From Gigantopelta aegis (lineage: Eukaryota; Mollusca; Gastropoda; Neomphalida; Peltospiridae), in assembly GCF_016097555.1 (NCBI RefSeq), contig NC_054704.1, forward strand, positions 1,343,672 to 1,407,671: a stretch of 64,000 nt of DNA, read 5' to 3'. Of the stretch, positions 1-14,150 are shown piece after piece. Each line of letters begins with the position of its first letter. Position 1 is the first letter of the stretch. The position numbers and the translations under genes are program-made. The notes beneath the pieces were generated by a model. It had not been told where the DNA came from and did not search any database. It saw nothing but the letters and a program-made list of their open reading frames with translations.

Positions 1-2960
1 TCCTCCTCAGAAGAGTCACAACTGTAACCATCGCCGAGATATGCTGGCAATTGCTCTATTTGAGAGGTAACTCTGTAGCAGTCCGATAGTTTCACACGAT
101 AAGATGTGCTTCGTAGCTGTGACACTACACACTTCCTGACATTGCACCAGGAATCCTCAGTTGAAACCACAAGGTGTCGGTTGTGGGTATGCAACTTGTT
201 TTGTCATTGTAGAGATACACAAGATCACCAACCTCAATATGCTGAGTTTTAGGTTTTCTTCCGGTTGTGGCTTTGGACATCTCACTGTAGGGGTGGTTAA
301 CGTGACATAGCTCATATTGCTTCTGGATAAGGTTGATATCTGAAAGAGGTATCTGAGTGTTGAAAAATTGGTCACGTTGGGTCCACATTTCACGAGATGA
401 GAGATCTCTTGAGCGAATTCGTGAATTGAGATGTGCGACAGCAATTGAAAGTGTCAGTGGGATCCTGGCATAGTAATTCATGTCTCAGCTCCTGAATAGC
501 TCGTTCAGCCACAGGGTTTTTGTTTAAATTCTTAGCTCTGCCAATTTCTAGTCGCAAGCCATGGCGCTCAAGCAACTTGTCATTCTTGAGTGCAGCGAAA
601 CCGGGTGCAGGATCAACACGAACTACAGCAGGTAGCCCATCAACTGAACCAATGCGTTCGTTCTCTATCATACAGGCTGCTGTATAAGAGGTGACACATT
701 CTTGAACCACAAAGATTAACTGACAATCATGTTTCATAACATCAGCAGTGAATGATTGACCAATAGTGTCAGGAGCATCACAGGTGGACTGTGTAGTAAG
801 AGTGTGAGGTAACTTGGACAATGAAGAACACTGATGACAACTGCTGGTAATGCATTCAATTGTGGTGTCTATATCAAGAGCATAGAAGTGCCGATGCACC
901 ACAAGCTTCAGTTGATGACATGATTGGTGATCAAGTTGTATGTGTAAAGCTGTGATAAGACCATCAAGTGTTTCTCGTGATACAATAATGCATTCACGTA
1001 CAGGTACTAATGGCTCAATGCGTTTCAAAATGAGAAGACCATCTTTAGCAATGGATTCTACGTTAAGATGTTTAATGTCTTTGATGTTTGTGAGTTTTCT
1101 GGAAGGACGCATCCCTTGTTTCAGATGGGCATGTGTACGTCGCAGGTCTGGACATTTGGACTCGATAGATAGCCATGCAACTCTGCTGGTGTAAGGTATA
1201 TGAGCACGCCCACTGATGATATCCTGGATAGAAATGCCTCGAACAACCGAATCTTCTGTACGTTTTACAAAGGAGCATACTTGACAAGACCTGCCAGTAC
1301 AGTCTGGTGCATTGTGACTGGCAAAGTCAGATGGAATGTTAGCAGACCCAGACAAGTCTTGGTACCAGCTAACAGTGGAGAGAAAGGTGGAAACACGTGG
1401 GCTTGCAGAGAATTCACCTCGGCACAGCTTCTCAAAGGCTTGAACACAGGGTTTGCTGTCCGTAAGAATACATGCCTTGTGTTTGGACTGGACGATGTAT
1501 GGAGAGAAATGTTTTGTAGCCACAGCGATGGATAAAGTCTCTACTTCACATGGTAACCATAGGATCTGTCTCTATCAAAGCTTTGCACTGAAGAAACCAG
1601 CAAGGTGCAGTTTACCTTCCCGAGTAATATACAATGTAGCACCAATGCCATTTTGTTTCACGGAACCATCAGTTACTATCCACAGCTGATCATCAGGGCG
1701 AGGTAATGTAATTGTTTGATTGGAGTGAAGAGTCATCTGAGCAGATTTAAAGGCATGTACTAAGGTGTCAGACCAGTTGACTCTGTCTTGAGACTGTTTC
1801 CCTGCTTGTTCGTTGCCAAATGGTGTGATGTGGCTGGCACAATGTGGGAGAACACGAGCCAATACTTTGTATGAGCCAATGAAGGATCGAAGACCATGAA
1901 TCTTTTTGGGCGGAGGACATGAGGAAAGAGCAGCTATCCTACGTGGAGTTGCGGTGATAGCTCCTTGCTTCCACTTCCATCCAAGAATGATAACAGATAA
2001 AGGACAGATGACAGTCTTATTGGGTGATAGCTTGAGATTATTTACTTGGAGAGCATCAAGCACTCAGTGCCAAGGTCATCGAGGGTATCAGCTCCACAAT
2101 ACAAATCATTGGCCAACTTTGTGACAACACCTTCCTGTAAGAGATGACCATGAACTCGACACAAGAGCTCCTCGATGGCAGTTTCAGAACCGGGCATACC
2201 CATGGCACATTTGGAATACACGCGAATTCCCTTGAATAGTGTCGCCACACCACAGTACTTCATAGAGTGACGTGCCAATGGAATCTGGTAGAATGCATGT
2301 GTAAGGTCAGTTGTAATTATGTACTTCCATGATGCAAGGTGTCGAAGAACTGAATAGTGGCGAAGCGGTTCACATAACCTTAATCTCTTCGGATGAGTGA
2401 AGTTCATCTAGTAATGATGAGAGAGCCTGAGAGAGTACTGGTTTGATGGACGAGAGAGTTCTTGATCGTAATTCTACAAAGTTTTCACGTGAAGGAGATA
2501 ACACTTCGTCCTCATTGATCACTGATCCATGGTGGGTAATGCCACAGTTACGACGTAGAAGATTGTCTTCCATGAAGGCAGACAGACGTTGGAATAGGTC
2601 TTCAGGGCGTTCATCTGGGAGGAGGTGGGTGTCACAAAAATCTAGAAAGAGTCCACCAGAAAGCCATAATGAAGCCGTGTGACTTGCCAAATACTGTCCA
2701 TTGATGTAGAGTTCTTTATGATTGTGTTGCGTGAAATAATGGGGAAGAAATTGCCAATTTGGCCCAACATGTTGTCATTAGCGAAACCCCGAAGAGGAGA
2801 TGTACGTGTTTTCTTGGCCCATGTGACACCGTCGAAAGGGGGCGAAATTGGGGTCTAATGAAAGTGTGTATGATAGATTTTGTTTCCGGTTCTCAAACGA
2901 ATTTACTGTCTCTGATTTAGATAAACACAATTGTTTGAGGGCTCTGTGTGTGTTAGCCAT
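1..2960 (-). mobile_element. Gypsy-like LTR retrotransposon fossil (internal region, runs off left edge)
   Basis: Minus-strand reading frames appear in the order expected for a Ty3/gypsy-type element. A gag-like region lies at about 2370-2960, reverse transcriptase at about 2042-2407 (motif [15 protein letters not shown] and a degenerate catalytic loop before LYCGADTL), an RNase H-type region at about 1575-2063, and a retroviral-type integrase at about 390-1523 with an H-H-C-C zinc region (HIQLDH ... CHQC). A post-integrase tail continues to position 1. Reverse transcriptase before integrase argues against Copia. The copy is broken in several places (about four or more frame interruptions), so I treat it as an old, inactive fossil. 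The far end lies outside the window, so the two LTRs cannot be compared for age. BEL/Pao is a less likely alternative. Confidence 0.8.
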
Positions 2961-4271
2961 TTTTTGGATTGTTACCGTGACAAATACCTCAACGTTATTG
3001 GCCGGGCCAGGCCTTTACAATATGTGTGTGTGCTCGAATACGAAGCGTGAGTCGATCTCTCAGCCACCACGCCAGTAATAATAGAATGTTAATAGCACAG
3101 AACCTAATCACCACAAGTAACAGTACAATAGCGACTTCATCCGCTACTTTATTAGCCACAAAACGAATTCACAAAACTCCAAACAACAGGAACCCAGAAA
3201 CGGAAACCAATATATTTAAGACATTGCTGCTTTCCTAACAACAATGCTTGCTAAACACTTAACCACTATGGCAGTACGATGTATAAAGTGACGTCATTGG
3301 AAGACTGACGTCATTCAAATTCAAAATTACTTGTATTATTGCAATGCTTCGCCACATTAAAATGCTGCTTTTCTTCAATTTCATTTTCCGAGAAGTTGGC
3401 AAACTGTTTGACAGCCATGTTTTATTTACGTTGCTAACAGACGACTGTTTGTATGGCGCATTAATACAATAACAACTGTCCGATGTTACAGGTGGGGTAT
3501 AATAGATCTGACTCCGCCAACGCTGGGTATAAGGGTTTTTTGGATTTTTCCAAAGCTAAATAACCAATGAAGTTCGAGCATTTTACATGAAGGCGAGATA
3601 AACTGGTCTCAGTGAGTTCTATAAACGTCTTCAGACATGTTCGCCTGTTGACCTCGAGTTAGTGTGGGTACGCCATTCAGAGGGTATTTTAAAAACCCAG
3701 AGTTAGAACGTAATGCAACAAAGAGAACAATAGTTGTGTTGCTCAAAATGGCATTCAACAGACACACAAGTGCATATGTTCACTACTAAAACGGAGTTTT
3801 AAATACATTGGAACTAAAGGAAAAAGTTATTTTTAAAACATTTACAGACTACTTACTTTACAATTGTATACAGAATCTAAAAGTCATTACACCTTTTTAA
3901 TTTTTGCGCATATAATAATGCTGGATGAGTAAGTCAATATAAGATAATAAAAATGTACTGTCACCGATGAAACTTTTTAACAGTCAGAGCTTAAAATACC
4001 CCGTGCATGGATACAAATTCATAACAATTCCACCATAAATCGTTTGAGCACTTTTGTTTTTAAAATAGTTTTATTTGAGTGATCAACGATGTTCTTAAAA
4101 ACATAAACAGTACAAATAACATTATTTTCCATTAAAATAAATTCCATTGTGTCAGTAGATTAGTGATTGTAATTACAAATAAAATGAAAACCAAACAATT
4201 GCATTTGTTTTTGTGTTTTTCACTCTAAACGTTAAAATGACACCACTAGATGTATTCGCCATTGATTATTA
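2961..4271. other. Non-coding; possible leader/LTR of the flanking fossil, then AT-rich spacer
   Basis: No gene is supported here. About 2961-3300 lies immediately upstream of the gag-like region on the minus strand and may be leader or LTR of the fossil, but no second LTR is available to prove it. Two TGACGTCA-like sites lie near 3290 and 3310. The remainder to 4271 is AT-rich with no recognisable repeat or open frame. Confidence 0.4.
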
Positions 4272-7200
4272 GATATACCAGTCGTCTTGCATTGGTAGGA
4301 TATAGCCTAATGGGCCATCGACTTGGATATACCAGTCGTGCTGCATTGGTAGGATATAGCCTAATGGGCCATCGACTTCGATATACCAGTTGTGCTGCAC
4401 TGGCAGGATATAGCCTAATGAGCCATCGACTTCGATATACCAGTCGTGCTGCACTGGCAGGATATAGCCTAATGGGCCATCGACTTCGATATACCAGTCG
4501 TGCTGCACTGGCGCGATATAGCCTAATGGGCCATCGACGTCGATATACCAGTCGTGCTGCACTGGCGCGATACAGCCTAATGGGCCATCGACTTCGATAT
4601 ACCAGTCGTGCTGCACTGGCATGATATAGCCTAATGGGCCATCGACTTCGATATACCAGTCGTGCTGCACTGGCGCGATATAGCCTAATGGGCCATCGAC
4701 TTCGATATACCAGTCGTGCTGCACTGGCGCGATACAGCCTAATGGGCCATCGACTTCGATATACCAGTCGTGCTGCACTGGCGCGATACAGCCTAATGGG
4801 CCATCGATATAGCCTAATGGACCATCGACTTGGATATACCAGTCGTGCTGCAATGGCGCGATATAGCCTAATGGGCCATCGACTTCGATATACCAGTCGT
4901 GCTGCATTGGTAGGATATAGCCTAATGGGCCATCGACTTGGATATACCAGTCGTGCTGCATTGGTAGGATATAGCCTAATGGACCATCGACTTGGATATA
5001 CCAGTCGTGCTGCATTGGTAGGATATAGCCTAATGGGCCATCGACTTCGATATACCAGTCGTGCTGCACTGGCAGGATATAGCCTAATGGGCCATCGACT
5101 TCGATATACCAGTCGTGCTGCACTGGCAGGATATAGCCTAATGGGCCATCGACTTCGATATACCAGTCGTGCTGCACTGGCAGGATATAGCCTAATGGGC
5201 CATCGACTTCGATATACCAGTCGTGCTGCACTGGCAGGATATAGCCTAATGGGCCATCGACTTCGATATACCAGTCGTGCTGCACTGGCAGGATATAGCC
5301 TAATGGGCCATCGACTTCGATATACCAGTCGTGCTGCACTGGCGCGATATAGCCTAATGGGCCATCGACTTCGATATACCAGTCGTGCTGCACTGGCGCG
5401 ATATAGCCTAATGGGCCATCGACTTCGATATACCAGTCGTGCTGCACTGGCAGGATATAGCCTAATGGGCCATCGACTTGGATATACCAGTCGTGCTGCA
5501 CTGGCGCGATATAGCCTAATGGGCCATCGATATAGCCTAATGGGCCATCGACTTGGATATACCAGTCGTGCTGCACTGGTACGATATAGCCTAATGGGCC
5601 ATCGACTTGGATATACCAGGATATAGCCTAATGGGCCATCGACTTGGATATACCAGTCGTGCTGCATTGGTAGGATATAGCCTAATGGACCATCGACTTG
5701 GATATACCAGTCGTGGTGCATTGGTAGGATATAATGGACCATCGAGTTGGATATACCAGTCGTGCTGCATTGGTAGGATATAGCCTAATGGACCATCGAC
5801 TTGGATATACCAGTCGTGCTGCATTGGTAGGATATAGCCTAATGGGCCATCGACTTGGATATACCAGTCGTGCTGCATCGGTAGGATATAGCCTAATGGG
5901 CCATCGACTTGGATATACCAGTCGTTTTGCATTGGTAGGATATAGCCTAATGGACAATCGACTTGGATATACCAGTCGTGTTGCATTGGTAGGATATAGC
6001 CTAATGGGCCATCGACTTCGATATACCAGTCGTGCTGCACTGGGGCCATCGACATGATATAGCCTAATGGGCCATCGACTTGGATATACCAGTCGTGCTG
6101 CACTGGTACGATATAGCCTAATGGGCCATCGACTTGGATATACCAGTCGTGCTGCATTGGTTGGATATAGCCTAATGGGCCATCGACTTGGATATACCAG
6201 TCGTGCTGCACTGGCAGTATATAGCCTAATGGGCCATCGACTTCGATATACCAGTCGTGCTGCACTGGCGCGATATAGCCTAATGGGCCATCGACTTCGA
6301 TATACCAGTCGTGCTGCACTGGCACGATATAGCCTAATGGGCCATCGACTTGGATATACCAGTCGTGCTGCACTGGTACGATATAACCTAATGGGCCATC
6401 GACTTGGATATACCAGGATATAGCCTAATGGGCCATCGACTTGGATATACCAGTCGTGCTGCATTGGTAGGATATAGCCTAATGGACCATCGACTTGGAT
6501 ATACCAGTCGTGGTGCATTGGTAGGATATAGCCTAATGGACCATCGACTTGGATATACCAGTCGTGCTGCATTGGTAGGATATAGCCTAATGGACCATCG
6601 ACTTGGATATACCAGTCGTGCTGCATTGGTAGGATATAGCCTAATGGGCCATCGACTTGGATATACCAGTCGTGTTGCATTGGTAGGATATAGCCTAATG
6701 GGCCATCGACTTGGATATACCAGTCGTGCTGCATCGGGTAGGATATAGCCTAATGGGCAATCGACTTGGATATACCAGTCGTGCTGCATCGGTAGGATAG
6801 GATATAGCCTAATGGATATGCCATCGACTTGGATATAGCCTAATGGTCGTCGACTTGCAGTCGTGTTGCATATAGCCTAATGGGCCATCGACTTCGATAT
6901 ACCAGTCGTGCTGCACTGGCAGGATATAGCCTAATGGGCCATCGACTTGGATATACCAGTCGTGCTGCACTGGTACGATATAGCCTAATGGGCCATCGAC
7001 TTGGATATACCAGTCGTGCTGCACTGGTAGGATATAGCCTAATGGGCCATCGACTTGGATATACCAGTCGTGCTGCATTGGTAGGATATAGCCTAATGGG
7101 GCCATCGACTTCGATATACCAGTCGTGCTGCACTGGCAGGATATAGCCTAATGGGCCATCGACTTCGATATACCAGTCGTGCTGCACTGGCAGGATATAG

Positions 7201-10200
7201 CCTAATGGGCCATCGACTTCGATATACCAGTCGTGCTGCACTGGCAGGATATAGCCTAATGGGCCATCGACTTCGATATACCAGTCGTGCTGCACTGGCA
7301 GGATATAGCCTAATGGGCCATCGACTTGGATATACCAGTCGTGCTGCATTGGTAGGATATAGCCTAATGGACCATCGACTTGGATATACCAGTCGTGCTG
7401 CATCGGTAGGATATAGCCTAATGGGCCATCGACTTCGATATACCAGTCGTGCTGCACTGGCGCGATACAGCCTAATGGGCCATCGACTTCGATATACCAG
7501 TCGTGCTGCACTGGCGCGATACAGCCTAATGGGCCATCGATATAGCCTAATGGACCATCGACTTGGATATACCAGTCGTGCTGCACTGGCGCGATATAGC
7601 CTAATGGGCCATCGACTTCGATATACCAGATATGGTAGGATATAGCCAGACTTGGATATACCAGTCGTGCTGCATTGGTAGGATATAGCCTAATGGGCCA
7701 TCGACTTGGATATACCAGTCGTGCTGCATTGGTAGGATATAGCCTAATGGACCATCGACTTGGATATACCAGTCGTGCTGCATTGGTAGGATATAGCCTA
7801 ATGGGCCATCGACTTCGATATACCAGTCGTGCTGCACTGGCAGGATATAGCCTAATGGGCCATCGACTTCGATATACCAGTCGTGCTGCACTGGCAGGAT
7901 ATAGCCTAATGGGCCATCGACTTCGATATACCAGTCGTGCTGCACTGGCAGGATATAGCCTAATGGGCCATCGACTTCGATATACCAGTCGTGCTGCACT
8001 GGCAGGATATAGCCTAATGGGCCATCGACTTCGATATACCAGTCGTGCTGCACTGGCAGGATATAGCCTAATGGGCCATCGACTTCGATATACCAGTCGT
8101 GCTGCACTGGCGCGATATAGCCTAATGGGCCATCGACTTCGATATACCAGTCGTGCTGCACTGGCGCGATATAGCCTAATGGGCCATCGACTTCGATATA
8201 CCAGTCGTGCTGCACTGGCACGATATAGCCTAATGGGCCATCGACTTCGATATACCAGTCGTGCTGCACTGGCGCGATATAGCCTAATGGGCCATCGACT
8301 TCGATATACCAGTCGTGCTGCACTGGCACGATATAGCCTAATGGGCCATCGACTTGGATATACCAGTCGTGCTGCACTGGTACGATATAGCCTAATGGGC
8401 CATCGACTTGGATATACCAGGATATAGCCTAATGGGCCATCGACTTGGATATACCAGTCGTGCTGCATTGGTAGGATATAGCCTAATGGACCATCGACTT
8501 GGATATACCAGTCGTGGTGCATTGGTAGGATATAATGGACCATCGACTTGGATATACCAGTCGTGCTGCATTGGTAGGATATAGCCTAATGGACCATCGA
8601 CTTGGATATACCAGTCGTGCTGCATTGGTAGGATATAGCCTAATGGGCCATCGACTTGGATATACCAGTCGTGCTGCATCGGTAGGATATAGCCTAATGG
8701 GCCATCGACTTGGATATACCAGTCGTTTTGCATTGGTAGGATATAGCCTAATGGACAATCGACTTGGATATACCAGTCGTGTTGCATTGGTAGGATATAG
8801 CCTAATGGGCCATCGACTTCGATATACCAGTCGTGCTGCACTGGCATGATATAGCCTAATGGGCCATCGACTTGGATATACCAGTCGTGCTGCACTGGTA
8901 CGATATAGCCTAATGGGCCATCGACTTGGATATACCAGTCGTGCTGCATTGGTAGGATATAGCCTAATGGGCCATCGACTTGGATATACCAGTCGTGCTG
9001 CACTGGCAGTATATAGCCTAATGGGCCATCGACTTCGATATACCAGTCGTGCTGCACTGGCGCGATATAGCCTAATGGGCCATCGACTTCGATATACCAG
9101 TCGTGCTGCACTGGCACGATATAGCCTAATGGGCCATCGACTTGGATATACCAGTCGTGCTGCACTGGTACGATATAACCTAATGGGCCATCGACTTGGA
9201 TATACCAGGATATAGCCTAATGGGCCATCGACTTGGATATACCAGTCGTGCTGCATTGGTAGGATATAGCCTAATGGACCATCGACTTGGATATACCAGT
9301 CGTGGTGCATTGGTAGGATATAGCCTAATGGACCATCGAGTTGGATATATCAGTCGTGCTGCATTGGTAGGATATAGCCTAATGGACCATCGACTTGGAT
9401 ATACCAGTCGTGCTGCATTGGTAGGATATAGCCTAATGGGCCATCGACTTGGATATACCAGTCGTGTTGCATTGGTAGGATATAGCCTAATGGGCCATCG
9501 ACTTGGATATACCAGTCGTGCTGCATCGGTAGGATATAGCCTAATGGGCAATCGACTTGGATATACCAGTCGTGCTGCATCGGTAGGATATAGCCTAATG
9601 GGCCATCGACTTGGATATACCAGTCGTTTTGCATTGGTAGGATATAGCCTAATGGACAATCGACTTGGATATACCAGTCGTGTTGCATTGGTAGGATATA
9701 GCCTAATGGGCCATCGACTTCGATATACCAGTCGTGCTGCACTGGCATGATATAGCCTAATAGGCCATCGACTTGGATATACCAGTCGTGCTGCACTGGT
9801 ACGATATAGCCTAATGGGCCATCGACTTGGATATACCAGTCGTGCTGCACTGGTAGGATATAGCCTAATGGGCCATCGACTTCGATATACCAGTCGTGCT
9901 GCACTGGCAGGATATAGCCTAATGGGCCATCGACTTCGATATACCAGTCGTGCTGCACTGGCAGGATATAGCCTAATGGGCCATCGACTTCGATATACCA
10001 GCCGTGCTGCACTGGCAGGATATAGTATAATGGGCCGGCGACTTCGATATACCAGTCGTGCTGCACTGGCAGGATATAGCCTAATGGGCCATCGACTTGG
10101 ATATACCAGTCGTGGTGCATTGGTAGGATATAGCCTAATGGACCATCGAGTTGGATATACCAGTCGTGCTGCATCGGTAGGATATAGCCTAATGGGCCAT

Positions 10201-13001
10201 CGACTTCGATATACCAGTCGTGCTGCACTGGCGCGATACAGCCTAATGGGCCATCGACTTCGATATACCAGTCGTGCTGCACTGGCGCGATACAGCCTAA
10301 TGGGCCATCGATATAGCCTAATGGACCATCGACTTGGATATACCAGTCGTGCTGCACTGGCGCGATATAGCCTAATGGGCCATCGACTTCGATATACCAG
10401 TCGTGCTGCATTGGTAGGATATAGCCTAATGGGCCATCGACTTGGATATACCAGTCGTGCTGCATTGGTAGGATATAGCCTAATGGACCATCGACTTGGA
10501 TATACCAGTCGTGCTGCATTGGTAGGATATAGCCTAATGGGCCATCGACTTCGATATACCAGTCGTGCTGCACTGGCAGGATATAGCCTAATGGGCCATC
10601 GACTTCGATATACCAGTCGTGCTGCACTGGCAGGATATAGCCTAATGGGCCATCGACTTCGATATACCAGTCGTGCTGCACTGGCAGGATATAGCCTAAT
10701 GGGCCATCGACTTCGATATACCAGTCGTGCTGCACTGGCAGGATATAGCCTAATGGGCCATCGACTTCGATATACCAGTCGTGCTGCACTGGCGCGATAT
10801 AGCCTAATGGGCCATCGACTTCGATATACCAGTCGTGCTGCACTGGCGCGATATAGCCTAATGGGCCATCGACTTCGATATACCAGTCGTGCTGCACTGG
10901 CACGATATAGCCTATTGGGCCATCGACTTCGATATACCAGTCGTGCTGCACTGGCGCGATATAGCCTAATGGGCCATCGACTTCGATATACCAGTCGTGC
11001 TGCACTGGCACGATATAGCCTAATGGGCCATCGACTTGGATATACCAGTCGTGCTGCACTGGTACGATATAGCCTAATGGGCCATCGACTTGGATATACC
11101 AGGATATAGCCTAATGGGCCATCGACTTGGATATACCAGTCGTGCTGCATTGGTAGGATATAGCCTAATGGACCATCGACTTGGATATACCAGTCGTGGT
11201 GCATTGGTAGGATATAATGGACCATCGAGTTGGATATACCAGTCGTGCTGCATTGGTAGGATATAGCCTAATGGACCATCGACTTGGATATACCAGTCGT
11301 GCTGCATTGGTAGGATATAGCCTAATGGGCCATCGACTTGGATATACCAGTCGTGCTGCATCGGTAGGATATAGCCTAATGGGCCATCGACTTGGATATA
11401 CCAGTCGTTTTGCATTGGTAGGATATAGCCTAATGGACAATCGACTTGGATATACCAGTCGTGTTGCATTGGTAGGATATAGCCTAATGGGCCATCGACT
11501 TCGATATACCAGTCGTGCTGCACTGGCATGATATAGCCTAATGGGCCATCGACTTGGATATACCAGTCGTGCTGCACTGGTACGATATAGCCTAATGGGC
11601 CATCGACTTGGATATACCAGTCGTGCTGCATTGGTTGGATATAGCCTAATGGGCCATCGACTTGGATATACCAGTCGTGCTGCACTGGCAGTATATAGCC
11701 TAATGGGCCATCGACTTCGATATACCAGTCGTGCTGCACTGGCGCGATATAGCCTAATGGGCCATCGACTTCGATATACCAGTCGTGCTGCACTGGCACG
11801 ATATAGCCTAATGGGCCATCGACTTGGATATACCAGTCGTGCTGCACTGGTACGATATAACCTAATGGGCCATCGACTTGGATATACCAGGATATAGCCT
11901 AATGGGCCATCGACTTGGATATACCAGTCGTGCTGCATTGGTAGGATATAGCCTAATGGACCTTGGATATACGACTTGGATATACCAGTCGTGCTGCATT
12001 GGTAGGATATAGCCTAATGGGCCATCGACTTGGATATACCAGTCGTGTTGCATTGGTAGGATATAGCCTAATGGGCCATCGACTTGGATATACCAGTCGT
12101 GCTGCATCGGTAGGATATAGCCTAATGGGCAATCGACTTGGATATACCAGTCGTGCTGGATCGGTAGGATATAGCCTAATGGGCCATCGACTTGGATATA
12201 CCAGTCGTTTTGCATTGGTAGGATATAGCCTAATGGACAATCGACTTGGATATACCAGTCGTGTTGCATTGGTAGGATATAGCCTAATGGGCCATCGACT
12301 TCGATATACCAGTCGTGCTGCACTGGCATGATATAGCCTAATAGGCCATCGACTTGGATATACCAGTCGTGCTGCACTGGTACGATATAGCGTAATGGGC
12401 CATCGACTTGGATATACCAGTCGTGCTGCACTGGTAGGATATAGCCTAATGGGCCATCGACTTCGATATACCAGTCGTGCTGCACTGGCAGGATATAGCC
12501 TAATGGGCCATCGACTTCGATATACCAGTCGTGCTGCACTGGCAGGATATAGCCTAATGGGCCATCGACTTCGATATACCAGCCGTGCTGCACTGGCAGG
12601 ATATAGTATAATGGGCCGTCGAGTTCGATATACCAGTCGTGCTGCACTGGCAGGATATAGCCTAATGGGCCATCGACTTCGATATACCAGTCGTGCTGCA
12701 CTGGCGCGATATAGCCTAATGGGCCATCGACTTGGATATACCAGTCGTGGTGCATTGGTAGGATATAGCCTAATGGACCATCGAGTTGGATATACCAGTC
12801 GTGCTGCATCGGTAGGATATAGCCTAATGGGCCATCGACTTGGATATACCAGTCATTTTGCATTGGTAGGATATAGCCTAATGGACAATCGACTTGGATA
12901 TACCAGTCGTGTTGCATTGGTAGGATATAGCCTAATGGGCCATCGACTTGGATATACCAGTCGTGCTGCATTGGTAGGATATAGCATAATGGGCCATCGA
13001 C
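4272..13001. repeat. 54-bp satellite array, about 160 copies, with higher-order structure
   Basis: Head-to-tail units of 54 bp contain GATATACCAGTCGTG and ATAGCCTAATGGGCCATCGA. Unit variants alternate (ACTTGG or ACTTCG; CATTGGTAGG, CACTGGCAGG or CACTGGCGCG). Length divided by 54 gives about 160 copies. Shortened junction units (TATACCAGGATATAGCC) recur near 5618, 8418 and 11101 and near 6415, 9207 and 11889, so blocks of about 2.68-2.80 kb are repeated about three times. Because 54 is a multiple of three, long open frames appear in several frames on both strands (18-residue repeats); these are a by-product of the period. The unit aligns to the middle of the SINE seen at 49925-50108. Confidence 0.97.
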
Positions 13002-13740
13002 GGAGATCTCGAACTCGAGGTCAGCACGCGAATATGTCTAAACACGTTTATAGAACTGCCTCAAACCATTTTGTTCTTATCCCCTTTTCCACGCTCACCA
13101 CAACAGCTCTAAAATCAATTAACCCAGTTTACACTGATATCACCTCAGAGATCAGCATCCCAACGCCAGTAGGTCTGCGACCCCTCGTGTCATCTGATAG
13201 GCCGACATCTGTATTTTTGTCTGCCATAAAAGCAGCCTCGGAAGCGCACATCTGCCTCAGCAGCAGAGACCACCATTTTTATAGATGGTCCAACCGGGAG
13301 TTCAACATGGGTTGAGGTATATCAAAATGTTTGTCTTGGGGTCAGGATTAAGGAAACCAATGTTGACATTGTAGCAAATGTGAAAAATTTGGGGTACGTT
13401 TTTAATGTGGTTACCCTTTAGCAATTCTGTAAAAATATATCTGTCATGGAAATAAGAGTAGGGTCACAAAACGGGTAGATACACACAGAAAGTTGTGACT
13501 CTTTTAATGCTATTATACATTTTCCATCCCTAGTGATGTAGGCCTTGACAAAAATCAATATCAGCATTCATCCCCCCCCCCCCCAGGTTGTACCAATTGG
13601 TCAAATTTTGGGTCCTGTCTCATGGACTAATATTGTATGCAGGTTTCAAACAACGCCATATCATTGTGGCTCAGGTGTTGTTTTATCACGATTATGATGT
13701 CCACAGACTCCTCAGTGCAATCAAAAAGGTTTATGGTAGA
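13002..13740. other. Satellite right flank; no gene seen
   Basis: The first bases after the array (GGAGATCTCGAACTCGAGG) resemble the stretch that follows the same segment in the SINE (GGAGATCGATCCTAAACC), weakly suggesting that the array sits in an old SINE copy. The rest is non-repetitive apart from a poly-C run near 13571-13584. No convincing coding frame was found. Confidence 0.45.
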
Positions 13741-13744
13741 CTTT

Positions 13745-14150
13745 TGGGGGCTATATCTTATAAATCCGATGCATCACTGACCAAAATAATGGCTGATGCT
13801 GTTCCATATTTTGAACTTGTGAAACTCTTGCACATTATTATTTTATTTACATGAAGTGACAGACCTGGCAGGTGTGATGCCAGCACTCATGGCGCGTGCC
13901 ACCGGTTGGGTAGGGTATGCCTTTCGCGAACACCTAATATCAGTGTTGTGACAATGATTCGTGTGTGCAAGTCACCACAGCTGTACTTAGTCTAATGAGC
14001 TCTGTCTGGTGCTAGTTTTGATTTAGTAATATACTTAGTCTAGGAGTGGCAGTCCTCTTTGCGGCGGTGAAAGATGGGTGACATCTCTAGTAAAGGATCT
14101 CCTCGGTGATGGCTGTCTTCCTACAGACGAGGCACTAGAGGAATTGAGCA
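13745..14150. repeat. Diverged direct repeat, copy 1 (about 400 bp)
   Basis: Shares an ordered set of blocks with 14560-14975: AAAATAATGGCTGATG, CTTGCACATT, TTTCGCGAACACCT, TCACAGCTGTA, CTAGTAAAGGAT and ACGAGGCACTAGA. The two copies lie in the same orientation about 820 bp apart with many substitutions. Either this is a local duplication or both are copies of one dispersed element. The family was not recognised. Confidence 0.7.

Noticed and set aside
4272-13001. CRISPR-like array
   Set aside because: Units are contiguous tandem repeats without unique spacers, and the context is an animal nuclear genome.
4246-13315. Very long repeat-protein frames on both strands
   Set aside because: They follow from a stop-free 54-bp unit (18 codons), are open in several frames at once, and lack a start context, splice sites or a signal peptide.
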